From: a virus | Direction: 5' to 3' (one strand) | DNA: 26,045 nt | Virus record (IMG/VR): IMGVR_UViG_3300014838_000073 | Coordinates: 1-26,045 of that record | Part shown: one piece after another, positions 21,071 to 26,045 of the stretch | Position numbering within the stretch: the stretch's first letter is position 1 | How the letters are laid out: every line of letters starts with the position of its first letter | The notes under the pieces: generated by a model | Database searches by the model: none | What the model saw: only the letters and a program-made list of their open reading frames with translations | Told to the model about the DNA's origin: nothing | Program-made: the position numbers and the translations under genes

Positions 21071-21876
21071 AAAACAACAAGCTCTACTATGATGATAGCG
21101 CTGGCATTCAAATTTATCTAGGCGATTGTAAGGAGATCCTGCCACGCTTACCCGACTCTAGTATAGACTTCATATTTTCTGATCCACCCTACGGCCACAA
21201 CAACAACAACAACGGAGACTTAATTCAACGGTGGGAATCCGCGCTTGGCCGTGGGCCTCATGGTGAAGCCCGTCCGATAGCTAATGATGGCGTAGACGCC
21301 AACGATCTTATTCAATGGTCATTCAAAGAGTGGAAACGCTTGCTTAAGCCAGGATCGTGCTGCTGCTGCTGCGGCGGCGGCGGCGGGCCTGACCCTCAAT
21401 TTGCCAGATGGTCTTTATGGCTTGATAATGTCATTGGATTTAAGCAGATGGTAGTGTGGGACAAAGGACCGATGGGAATGGGCTGGCACTATAGGCGTTC
21501 CTATGAGACGGTACTTGTAGGGGAGAACCCAGGTGCAGCTTGTAAATGGTATGACACGAGCAATAAGATTGAAAACATCATTCGGCGCATCCCCAAAATA
21601 ATTCCTACTAAGAATGAGCACCCAACTTTGAAGCCAGTAAACCTTGGAGCACATTTTATTAATCTCCACACACAGCCAAGAGAGCTGGTACTTGACCCAT
21701 TTATGGGATCTGGAACTACTCTAGTTGCTGCTAAATATCTTAACCGAGCTGCCATAGGGATTGAGATGGATGAAGGCTATTGTAAAGAAGCAGTAAAACG
21801 ACTCAAGGCAACACAGCGGTCATTGCTGGTAGAAGTTACTTCAGTCAAACCATGCAAGTCAAGGCCGCTGATATGA
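21067..21876 (+). CDS. Beta-class DNA methyltransferase inserted in the split polymerase, 269 aa
   Basis: Motif IV SDPPYGHN (Asp39-Gly43) precedes the SAM motif LDPFMGSGTTLV (209-220), the beta-class order. It shares the YYDD..GIQIY N-terminus with the 13360 methyltransferase but has a longer central target-recognition region (about 50-190), including ARPIAND and DKGPMGMGWHYRRS. A run of five Asn (45-49) and a Cys5-Gly5 run (98-107) are encoded by AAC, TGC and GGC repeats. From memory, related phage methyltransferases also carry a Cys/Gly run, so this may be functional. Both ends overlap the polymerase halves by ATGA (21067, 21873). No nuclease domain is visible. Confidence 0.92.
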   Translation: MKNNKLYYDDSAGIQIYLGDCKEILPRLPDSSIDFIFSDPPYGHNNNNNGDLIQRWESALGRGPHGEARPIANDGVDANDLIQWSFKEWKRLLKPGSCCCCCGGGGGPDPQFARWSLWLDNVIGFKQMVVWDKGPMGMGWHYRRSYETVLVGENPGAACKWYDTSNKIENIIRRIPKIIPTKNEHPTLKPVNLGAHFINLHTQPRELVLDPFMGSGTTLVAAKYLNRAAIGIEMDEGYCKEAVKRLKATQRSLLVEVTSVKPCKSRPLI

Positions 21877-22751
21877 ACCCCCTCAACCTTATGGTGTTTC
21901 TGACGGCTGACTTCAGCCAAATGGAGATTCGCGTCCTGGCTGAGATATCCGGCGACAAGTTGCTGATCTCCCAGCTTCAATCCGGTCAGGACATACACTG
22001 TCTGATTGGCAATACCCTGACCGGCCTGCCTGTAGATCGTATCAAATCCGAAAAGAACCTCCGCAAGATGATTAAGGGTCTTGTATTTGGCATCATCTAT
22101 GGTAAGGGCCGCAACAACCTGTATCCCTATGTAGTGGCTGGCATCCGCCATGTCGATGGTAAGCACGCCGATCTGACTGGGATCAGCGCTCAGCGGCTGG
22201 CTAAACTGTATGATGCTTTCTTTGCTAAGTATCTCGGCGTCAAGGCATACATTGACCGGATGCACCGGATGGCGGTTGATCTTCATTACGTGGAAACCAT
22301 GTTTGGGTTTCGCCGGGAGATTCGAGAGAATGATGAGCGGGGAACATTTTTCCTTAATCAAGCCGTGAACAGTCCAATCCAGGGATCTGCTCACACCTTT
22401 TTGTTAATTGCACTGGCGCTACTAGATATCAAGCCACGCACCTATAGCCTACTGCAAAAGTGTCTCATGGAGGAGCATGATGCTTTGTTTTTCAGTGTCA
22501 GACTAGGAGATTTGGTTGCAGCCTTCACACAGCTTAAAGCACTGTTTGCAGACGCCTATCGGTACGCACAGGTTAAGTTCAAAATTACATTGCGTGTTCC
22601 CCTGCTAACTGAGGCATCAGCTGGATTCACTATGGGAAGCATGGTGGCTTATGACGGGCAGGCAGTTGAAGAGTTTCTTCCGGCTTGGCGTGCTAAGCAG
22701 CGTGAGGTGGAAGCGAAGGATTGGGAAGATTTGATGCCACAGGTGGTGTAA
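21873..22751 (+). CDS. C-terminal half of split family A DNA polymerase (catalytic palm and fingers), 292 aa
   Basis: Palm motif A is FLTADFSQMEIRVLAE with the metal-binding Asp13. The fingers O-helix (motif B) is RKMIKGLVFGIIYGKG, with the conserved Arg, Lys, Phe and Tyr-Gly. Motif C is CLMEEHDALFFSV, where the catalytic Asp is present but the usual following Glu is Ala (HDA rather than HDE). The product must associate with the 19259 protein to form a working polymerase, since neither half has all the palm. The ATG at 21873 overlaps the methyltransferase stop (ATGA); an ATG at 21852 gives seven extra residues. The end ...DLMPQVV is typical of a complete C-terminus. Confidence 0.9.
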   Translation: MNPLNLMVFLTADFSQMEIRVLAEISGDKLLISQLQSGQDIHCLIGNTLTGLPVDRIKSEKNLRKMIKGLVFGIIYGKGRNNLYPYVVAGIRHVDGKHADLTGISAQRLAKLYDAFFAKYLGVKAYIDRMHRMAVDLHYVETMFGFRREIRENDERGTFFLNQAVNSPIQGSAHTFLLIALALLDIKPRTYSLLQKCLMEEHDALFFSVRLGDLVAAFTQLKALFADAYRYAQVKFKITLRVPLLTEASAGFTMGSMVAYDGQAVEEFLPAWRAKQREVEAKDWEDLMPQVV

Positions 22752-22754
22752 CTA

Positions 22755-23312
22755 ATGAAACGAGACGGCGACTGGATGCAAACATTTACAGGGGTTCAAT
22801 TCTGGCCCCTAGACCCCAAAGTAGATGAGATACGGTTGGAAGATATTGCTCACTCGCTTTCTCTCCAGTGCCGGTTCGCCGGTCACTGCACTGAGTTCTA
22901 CTCAGTGGCGCAACATTCCGTGTTGGTGAGTCAAAACGTCCCCCCGGCTGACGCTTTGTGGGGGCTGCTGCATGATGCGGCAGAAGCATACTTAGTTGAT
23001 TTGCCCCGCCCGGTCAAGAGATACAGCACGATGGGGACGCTGTATCGCCAAATTGAGGAACGGGTTATGCTTGTAATTTGTGCCAAGTTTGGCCTTGGGG
23101 AAATGATGCCTGATAGTGTACACACTGCCGACGACGTAATTTTGATGACTGAAAAGCGTGACTTGATGCCTAATTGCCCAGCTAAGTGGAGAGAAACCGC
23201 CGCCCCACTTGACGCTTGCATTATCCCTTGGCCCCCACGGGTGGCTGAATACAAATTCCTATACTACGCCGAGAGGTTGCTGAAAGGAGAATTGAAAAAT
23301 GAACATCGTTGA
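22755..23312 (+). CDS. HD-domain phosphohydrolase (YfbR-like), 185 aa
   Basis: An HD-superfamily metal-dependent hydrolase: IEDIAH-like LEDIAHSLS (His33), CTEFYSVAQHSV (His54), the HD dyad in WGLLHDAAEAYLVD (His73-Asp74) and a later Asp in HTADDVIL (126-127). Relatives include YfbR-type 5'-nucleotidases and phage dNTP hydrolases such as DatZ, which removes dATP in phages with 2-aminoadenine DNA. The gene is beside thyX and the split polymerase, so a role in adjusting nucleotide pools is likely; substrate cannot be told from sequence. No PurZ is visible in the window. It overlaps thyX by 14 nt. Confidence 0.85.
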   Translation: MKRDGDWMQTFTGVQFWPLDPKVDEIRLEDIAHSLSLQCRFAGHCTEFYSVAQHSVLVSQNVPPADALWGLLHDAAEAYLVDLPRPVKRYSTMGTLYRQIEERVMLVICAKFGLGEMMPDSVHTADDVILMTEKRDLMPNCPAKWRETAAPLDACIIPWPPRVAEYKFLYYAERLLKGELKNEHR

Positions 23313-23979
23313 GCCGTATTCCCGACTGATTCACTTCAACGAATTCGGGGATCAAGTAGAGTTCACCAAGCAGACAGGAGTTGGTCTGCTTCGTAAGATT
23401 GAATGGAATGCACGCATCAGCCACGGAAGTGAGGATGCACAGACCCCAGACTCCTGGGAGAGATTCATCAAGTTCGTCGTGATGGGGAAAGGGGACTGGT
23501 CGGTAGTTGAACACGCGACGGCTACCGTGGACACCTTAGTGGACCGTGGCATCACCCATGAATGGGTTCGGCATCGGCTGTTTTCATTCACACAATCCAG
23601 CACCCGGTTTATCAACTATGCCAAAAAGGTTTTGCCGAGTTTCATCAAGCCGACTTTGCCAGATTCTGTCCCACCTCTGTACTGGAATGGGGCAATTGCG
23701 GAGTTGGAGAAGCACTATAGCCAGCTAATTGCTTGGGGGTGCACCCCGCAGATTGCAAGGTCACTCTTCCCCAATGCGTTGGCGTCCCGAATTTCAACCA
23801 CGGGGAATCTTCGCAACTGGCGGCACTTCTTCATCATGCGCACCACCAAAGAAGCGCACCCACAGATGCGGCAAGTAGTAATCCCCCTGTTGGAAGAGTT
23901 TAAGTCCAAAATCCCTCTGCTGTACGACGATATCATTCCCCTGTCGCGGCAAATTGACAACATGAGGCTTCCAAGATGA
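23299..23979 (+). CDS. thyX: Flavin-dependent thymidylate synthase ThyX, 226 aa
   Basis: The signature RHRxxS motif is present as EWVRHRLFSFTQSSTRFINY (Arg91-His92-Arg93, Ser100/101). ThyX makes dTMP from dUMP using methylenetetrahydrofolate and FAD/NADPH. The C-terminal segment TTGNLRNWRHFFIMR and EAHPQMRQV matches the family. It works with the uracil-DNA glycosylase domain and HD protein to keep uracil out of phage DNA. The ATG lies within the end of the HD gene, and the stop overlaps the next gene by ATGA. Confidence 0.95.
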   Translation: MNIVEPYSRLIHFNEFGDQVEFTKQTGVGLLRKIEWNARISHGSEDAQTPDSWERFIKFVVMGKGDWSVVEHATATVDTLVDRGITHEWVRHRLFSFTQSSTRFINYAKKVLPSFIKPTLPDSVPPLYWNGAIAELEKHYSQLIAWGCTPQIARSLFPNALASRISTTGNLRNWRHFFIMRTTKEAHPQMRQVVIPLLEEFKSKIPLLYDDIIPLSRQIDNMRLPR

Positions 23980-24230
23980 GTATCTCGTATCCAGACTTAG
24001 CGGGCAAAAAGCCGCAGAAACAAGTGCATGACCCGGTAACCCCGGCCCACTATAAGGGGGATTATGTCATGCGGATCATTGAAGACTTCAATCTGGATTT
24101 TCTTAAGGGGACTGTAGTCAAATACCTGCTCCGCGCCGGGAATAAACCCACCGATGCGGAGGTACAGGATCTGAAGAAGGCGAGATGGTATCTGGATCGT
24201 AAGATAAGCAATCTGGAGAAGCCACAATGA
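23976..24230 (+). CDS. DUF3310 / T7 gp1.7-like protein, 84 aa
   Basis: The core VTPAHYKGDYVMRIIEDFNL, then GTVVKYLLRAGNKP and DLKKARWYLDRKI matches DUF3310, the family of T7 gp1.7, a nucleotide kinase that phosphorylates dTMP and dGMP. Here it is next to thyX, so it could pass dTMP on to dTDP. The protein is shorter than T7 gp1.7, so enzymatic activity is an inference. It overlaps both neighbours by ATGA. Confidence 0.85.
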   Translation: MSISYPDLAGKKPQKQVHDPVTPAHYKGDYVMRIIEDFNLDFLKGTVVKYLLRAGNKPTDAEVQDLKKARWYLDRKISNLEKPQ

Positions 24231-24412
24231 CCAAAGACGCTTCTGTAATAGCTGGGTGGATTGAACAGATCCAATGCCACGGGCGCGGATTGACTAAGTG
24301 GGAGGAAGACTTTTTAGAGTCTATCGCTGATCAGTTTAAGGAGTCGGGCTCAATCAGTGACCGCCAAGAAGAAATCCTTGAGCGTGTCTACTCAAGCAAA
24401 ACGCCGCTCTAA
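24227..24412 (+). CDS. Small phage protein, 61 aa
   Basis: The protein (MTKDASVIAGWIEQIQCHGR, then TKWEEDFLESIADQF and ISDRQEEILERVYSSKTPL) is all-helical and acidic. A pattern of FLESIxxQF...LSxRQxxILERxY is one I associate with many short phage proteins of unknown function, often in replication modules. It overlaps the DUF3310 gene by ATGA and is the last gene before the 24428 promoter. Confidence 0.7.
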   Translation: MTKDASVIAGWIEQIQCHGRGLTKWEEDFLESIADQFKESGSISDRQEEILERVYSSKTPL

Positions 24413-24426
24413 GAGAAACCAAAACA

Positions 24427-24433
24427 GTATAAT
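24427..24433 (+). promoter_or_regulatory. GTATAAT promoter box inside a CAGTAT/ATACTG palindrome
   Basis: GTATAAT (24427-24433) lies in CAGTATAATACTG (24425-24437), a 6-bp inverted repeat around one central base. It predicts a transcript starting near 24440, at the first base of GTAGGC. The palindrome could be an operator. No -35 is evident. Confidence 0.55.
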
Positions 24434-24439
24434 ACTGAC

Positions 24440-24596
24440 GTAGGCAAAACGAGGGGCTGAAACCCGAAAGGGAAGTAGGCTCCACCAAAAAGTTTAAGTT
24501 GGAGAAAATCAGCCTACGCCATCGTGGTAACTACGAACGATTGCGATAGATCGGTCATCATCCCCATCAACGGCCGGTAAAGTAATAGAGGAATCC
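24440..24596 (+). ncRNA. Candidate structured leader RNA with competing stems
   Basis: The gap 24413-24596 carries a dense set of pairing elements. GCCTACG (24512-24518) can pair with CGTAGGC (24439-24445) or, less one pair, with GTAGGC (24475-24480). CCC (24463-24465) can pair with GGG at 24454-24456 or, across a GAAA tetraloop, with 24470-24472. CTCCA (24480-24484) pairs with TGGAG (24500-24504). Two mutually exclusive folds are therefore possible. It precedes the gene at 24597 (leader about 157 nt), so a cis-regulatory, riboswitch-like role is possible; a free small RNA is an alternative. No T-run terminator and no known riboswitch consensus is recognised. Confidence 0.45.
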
Positions 24597-24872
24597 ATGA
24601 AAAACACGAACGGCATCACAATCGAACTCCCCGGAATTTCGAAGGACGAACTTCTGGAAGCGGCACTAGTTGGATTTGGATACCGGCTGTCGGTGATCCA
24701 GAACGCCGTGGCGTCGATCCAGGAGCGTCTGGGTCCTGACATCGGCACAGTACCGCCGGATTCAACCAGCGGCCCCAGAATCGCAAAGAAGGGCAAGCGG
24801 ATCGTCTCCCCGGCAGTCCGAAAGGCGATTTCCAAGGCACAGAAGGCCCGGTGGGCTAAAATCCAGCCATGA
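24597..24872 (+). CDS. Hypothetical protein with basic C-terminal tail, 91 aa
   Basis: The ATG at 24597 follows AGAGGA. The N-terminal part (ITIELPGISKDELLEAALVG, then RLSVIQNAVASIQERL) is helical. A Pro/Ser-rich linker leads to a basic tail (KKGKRIVSPAVRKAISKAQK, then ARWAKIQP) of a type seen at the C-terminus of many phage and bacterial nucleic-acid-binding proteins. The stop overlaps the next gene by ATGA. A DNA/RNA-binding role is plausible. Its expression may be controlled by the upstream structured leader. Confidence 0.6.
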   Translation: MKNTNGITIELPGISKDELLEAALVGFGYRLSVIQNAVASIQERLGPDIGTVPPDSTSGPRIAKKGKRIVSPAVRKAISKAQKARWAKIQP

Positions 24873-25309
24873 ATGCCAAATCGGATTCTAGTGTGGTCTA
24901 CACAGACGAAACAACTATCTGCGAGTGGATGGAGCCGGATGCCCCGAAGGACGGCACCGGAGGGGGAAGGCTGCAAAAGTTAAGTCCGATGGGCTGGTGG
25001 CGATACTCCATGCTTTCGTGTTTGTGGAAGCAGCCTGTACTTCACACTTGCCCTAAGATTGAGAAACTTGGCCGCATCTACCTAGTGGAAGAACGACTTA
25101 CGGACGATCAATGGATTCAGTACTCCGTTTGCTGCTGGAAGTGGTACACCGAAGCGGCCACGGCCAACGACTACGAAATCAGCCATATCAACCGCTGGCG
25201 CAAGGTGCTGATGCACCTGACCGCTGACCAGAAGATCAAAGCTCTGGCTGCGACCATCCGGGCAACGAATCCACACTCAGCAAAAGTCGATGGAGATGGC
25301 CGTGAATGA
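24869..25309 (+). CDS. Hypothetical Trp/Cys-rich protein, 146 aa
   Basis: The protein begins MNAKSDSSVVYTDETTICEW and has a Trp-rich core (SPMGWWRYSMLSCLWKQPVL, then YSVCCWKWYTEAATANDYEI), with a helical C-terminal third (HINRWRKVLMHLTADQKIKA). Length and composition suggest a folded, soluble protein. It overlaps both neighbours by ATGA. No domain or family is recognised. Confidence 0.6.
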   Translation: MNAKSDSSVVYTDETTICEWMEPDAPKDGTGGGRLQKLSPMGWWRYSMLSCLWKQPVLHTCPKIEKLGRIYLVEERLTDDQWIQYSVCCWKWYTEAATANDYEISHINRWRKVLMHLTADQKIKALAATIRATNPHSAKVDGDGRE

Positions 25310-25380
25310 GCAAAATACACACTGGGGCGGGGAAGGCTGCGGCTGGGAAGGCTCCAGCGGGGAAGCGGGTGAAGGCGTAG
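25306..25380 (+). CDS. 24-aa Ala-Gly-Lys-rich basic peptide
   Basis: The ATG at 25306 overlaps the previous stop (ATGA) and the frame ends at TAG 25378-25380. The peptide is MSKIHTGAGKAAAGKAPAGK followed by RVKA, with a repeated (A)GKA unit like the tails of histone H1-like bacterial or phage DNA-binding proteins. It could be a genuine small DNA-binding peptide or a relic of a longer gene. Confidence 0.4.
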   Translation: MSKIHTGAGKAAAGKAPAGKRVKA

Positions 25381-25392
25381 AATCCGGGAGGC

Positions 25393-25433
25393 GGGGAGTC
25401 CCAGTCTTCAAGCCTTGAAGGTTGGGATTCCCC
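25393..25433 (+). other. 19-bp RNA hairpin with GCC loop
   Basis: Positions 25393-25411 and 25415-25433 can pair over 19 consecutive positions as RNA, using three G-U wobbles, with a GCC loop. The pattern reads GGGGAGTCCCAGTCTTCAA, loop, then its mate. It lies just after the 24-aa ORF. No T-run follows, so it may be a transcript 3' end, a processing site or an attenuator before the 25527 promoter, rather than a standard terminator. The rest of 25381-25561 holds only that promoter. Confidence 0.55.
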
Positions 25434-25526
25434 TGATGGCGGAACTCTGGGGTATGCGGAAAGTAGTGTGGAGTTTCGCCCCTTGTTCTCCTGAACTGTT
25501 AAAGTATTGAACTTCGGATTATAGTG

Positions 25527-25561
25527 CTGACAACCACACTGGAATCCGATATCGTGAAGTC
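25527..25561 (+). promoter_or_regulatory. Promoter with -35 and leaderless start
   Basis: CTGACA (25527-25532), a 17-nt spacer and TATCGT (25550-25555) form a promoter. The hexamer ends exactly 6 nt before the ATG at 25562, so a leaderless mRNA is predicted. This is a TANNNT-type -10 rather than GTATAAT, and it has a recognisable -35. Confidence 0.65.
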
Positions 25562-25840
25562 ATGACAAAGACTGAGAAACGGGAACTCAAGCGGTTGATT
25601 TCTTTGCTCGAAAAGGCGGCTGATATCGCAGATCGGCTAGAGATCAACCTTTCCAATGGTGCAGAGATCGGATCTATGGTTGGTGGCATTGCTGATGAGT
25701 TGTCACTGCGGATGGGGAGCCCCATGGATCACGGAAAATGTCCGTACTGCGGCTTGATGTGTGGTTGCTCTTTCGATCCAAACAATAGGAACGACTACTG
25801 CCCGACACATCGGCCCAAACATTCGGTGGTGAAAAAATGA
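25562..25840 (+). CDS. Small protein with coiled coil and Cys-rich end, 92 aa
   Basis: The first ~35 residues form a helical segment (MTKTEKRELKRLISLLEKAA, then DIADRLEINL). A glycine-rich turn follows, then CPYCGLMCGCSFDPNN and YCPTHRPKH: six or so Cys/His that could bind zinc. The ATG is 6 nt after TATCGT and has no Shine-Dalgarno sequence, consistent with leaderless translation. The last bases lie in the 47-bp repeat. Family unknown. Confidence 0.6.
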   Translation: MTKTEKRELKRLISLLEKAADIADRLEINLSNGAEIGSMVGGIADELSLRMGSPMDHGKCPYCGLMCGCSFDPNNRNDYCPTHRPKHSVVKK

Positions 25841-25878
25841 AAGCAGGAAAGGTTGGACTCGTGTACAACAAAGTGACA
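25832..25878 (+). repeat. 47-bp perfect direct repeat, copy 2 (partner 18963-19009)
   Basis: Identical to 18963-19009 over 47 bp. Here it spans the end of the 25562 gene and the beginning of a 23-aa ORF. Confidence 0.95.
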
Positions 25879-25908
25879 GGCGGCGCAGGTGCCGGGGAGG
25901 ATCGGTAG
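25837..25908 (+). CDS. 23-aa ORF beginning with the repeat (possible truncated paralogue)
   Basis: The ATG at 25837 overlaps the 25562-gene stop (ATGA). The product is MKAGKVGLVYNKVT followed by GGAGAGEDR. The first 14 residues are the repeat shared with the 18716 protein, and the rest is unrelated. It may be a decayed copy of the 18716 gene's C-terminal half, or a short functional peptide. Confidence 0.35.
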   Translation: MKAGKVGLVYNKVTGGAGAGEDR

Positions 25909-25909
25909 C

Positions 25910-26045
25910 ATGGCAACACAGTTTGATCGAGACCAGATACGCGCGGCGCTTCGGCGGTCGGATATGCGCCTGAATGCAAAACTGACGGCAAGACTTAATC
26001 AGGCGCGGATGGACATCCTCAATTTGATGGCCGAGTTTGATGCCG
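25910..26045 (+). CDS. Partial helical protein at the right edge
   Basis: The ATG at 25910 follows GGGGAGG, a clear ribosome binding site. Forty-five codons are visible before the window ends (MATQFDRDQIRAALRRSDMR, then LNAKLTARLNQARMDILNLM). The visible part is amphipathic and charged. No family can be assigned from so short a piece. Confidence 0.55.
   Translation, partial: MATQFDRDQIRAALRRSDMRLNAKLTARLNQARMDILNLMAEFDA

Noticed and set aside
21040-21900. Intein or group I/II intron explaining the polymerase split
   Set aside because: The N-half has its own stop and the C-half its own start, with no Cys/Ser at the joint and no Asn/Gln before it. The gap is wholly occupied by a methyltransferase, leaving no room for intron cores. 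A direct excision between the ATGA repeats (806 nt) would not restore frame.
24509-24976. Minus-strand 155-codon frame opposite the 24597 and 24869 genes
   Set aside because: The plus-strand genes have ribosome binding sites and ATGA overlaps; the minus frame has low-complexity residues and no start signal.
1-26045. tRNA genes, CRISPR arrays, rRNA
   Set aside because: No cloverleaf with a GTTCRA T-loop and CCA-end acceptor stem, and no regularly spaced repeats, were found by eye. A tRNAscan-SE and CRISPR search would settle it.

Overview
The window is a gene-dense, roughly half-GC segment of a tailed double-stranded DNA phage or prophage. The evidence is a terminase large/small subunit pair, a complete phage replication set, nucleotide-metabolism genes, many small unrecognised genes, and repeated 4-nt start/stop overlaps (ATGA or GTGA). 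No tRNA, rRNA, CRISPR array, capsid, portal, tail, lysis or integrase gene is visible. The host cannot be named. Four genes have a -10 hexamer ending exactly 6 nt before the start codon, which predicts leaderless mRNAs. That would suit a host where leaderless translation is common (Deinococcota or Actinobacteria, for example), but this is only an inference.

Layout. Everything left of about 10.29 kb is on the minus strand and everything right of 10.46 kb is on the plus strand, with a divergent control region between. From the far left, positions 1-2.6 kb hold a row of small minus-strand genes (several membrane-anchored), a 60-bp inverted repeat and a ~100-bp duplicated gene start. At 2.7-5.1 kb are an Ig-like protein gene with two possible starts, terL and terS. 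At 5.1-6.4 kb are a RyR-domain protein, a DUF3307-like membrane protein and an unknown gene, preceded by a strong promoter with duplicated boxes. At 6.6-8.5 kb an operon encodes an unknown phage protein, a VWA protein, a J-domain protein and a small helical protein, starting at a leaderless promoter. At 8.6-10.3 kb is a tnpB operon: a 52-aa ORF, an RNA-guided-type nuclease with intact catalytic residues, and a possible winged-helix protein, behind a TTGACA/TATGAT promoter and a predicted pseudoknot.

The plus-strand half (10.46-26 kb) is the replication arm. It encodes a sigma-region-4-like/zinc protein, a RecA/DnaB-type helicase, a DNA methyltransferase, a zinc/TOPRIM primase, a flap exonuclease, a sigma-region-2-like protein and a beta-clamp-like protein. 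A family A DNA polymerase follows, carrying N-terminal uracil-DNA glycosylase and 3'-5' exonuclease domains. It is physically split just before palm motif A, with a second, paralogous methyltransferase gene sitting in the split. Downstream come an HD phosphohydrolase, ThyX, a DUF3310 (T7 gp1.7-like) protein, several small genes, and a candidate structured leader RNA at 24.43-24.6 kb.

How the parts fit. Helicase, primase, clamp, exonuclease and split polymerase form a replisome. ThyX, the HD protein and gp1.7-like protein feed or edit the nucleotide pool, and the glycosylase domain would guard against uracil. The two beta-class methyltransferases probably mark phage DNA. The region-2-like and region-4-like proteins, together with six copies of a GTATAAT box lacking a -35, suggest a phage-specific, possibly two-part sigma system (hypothesis).
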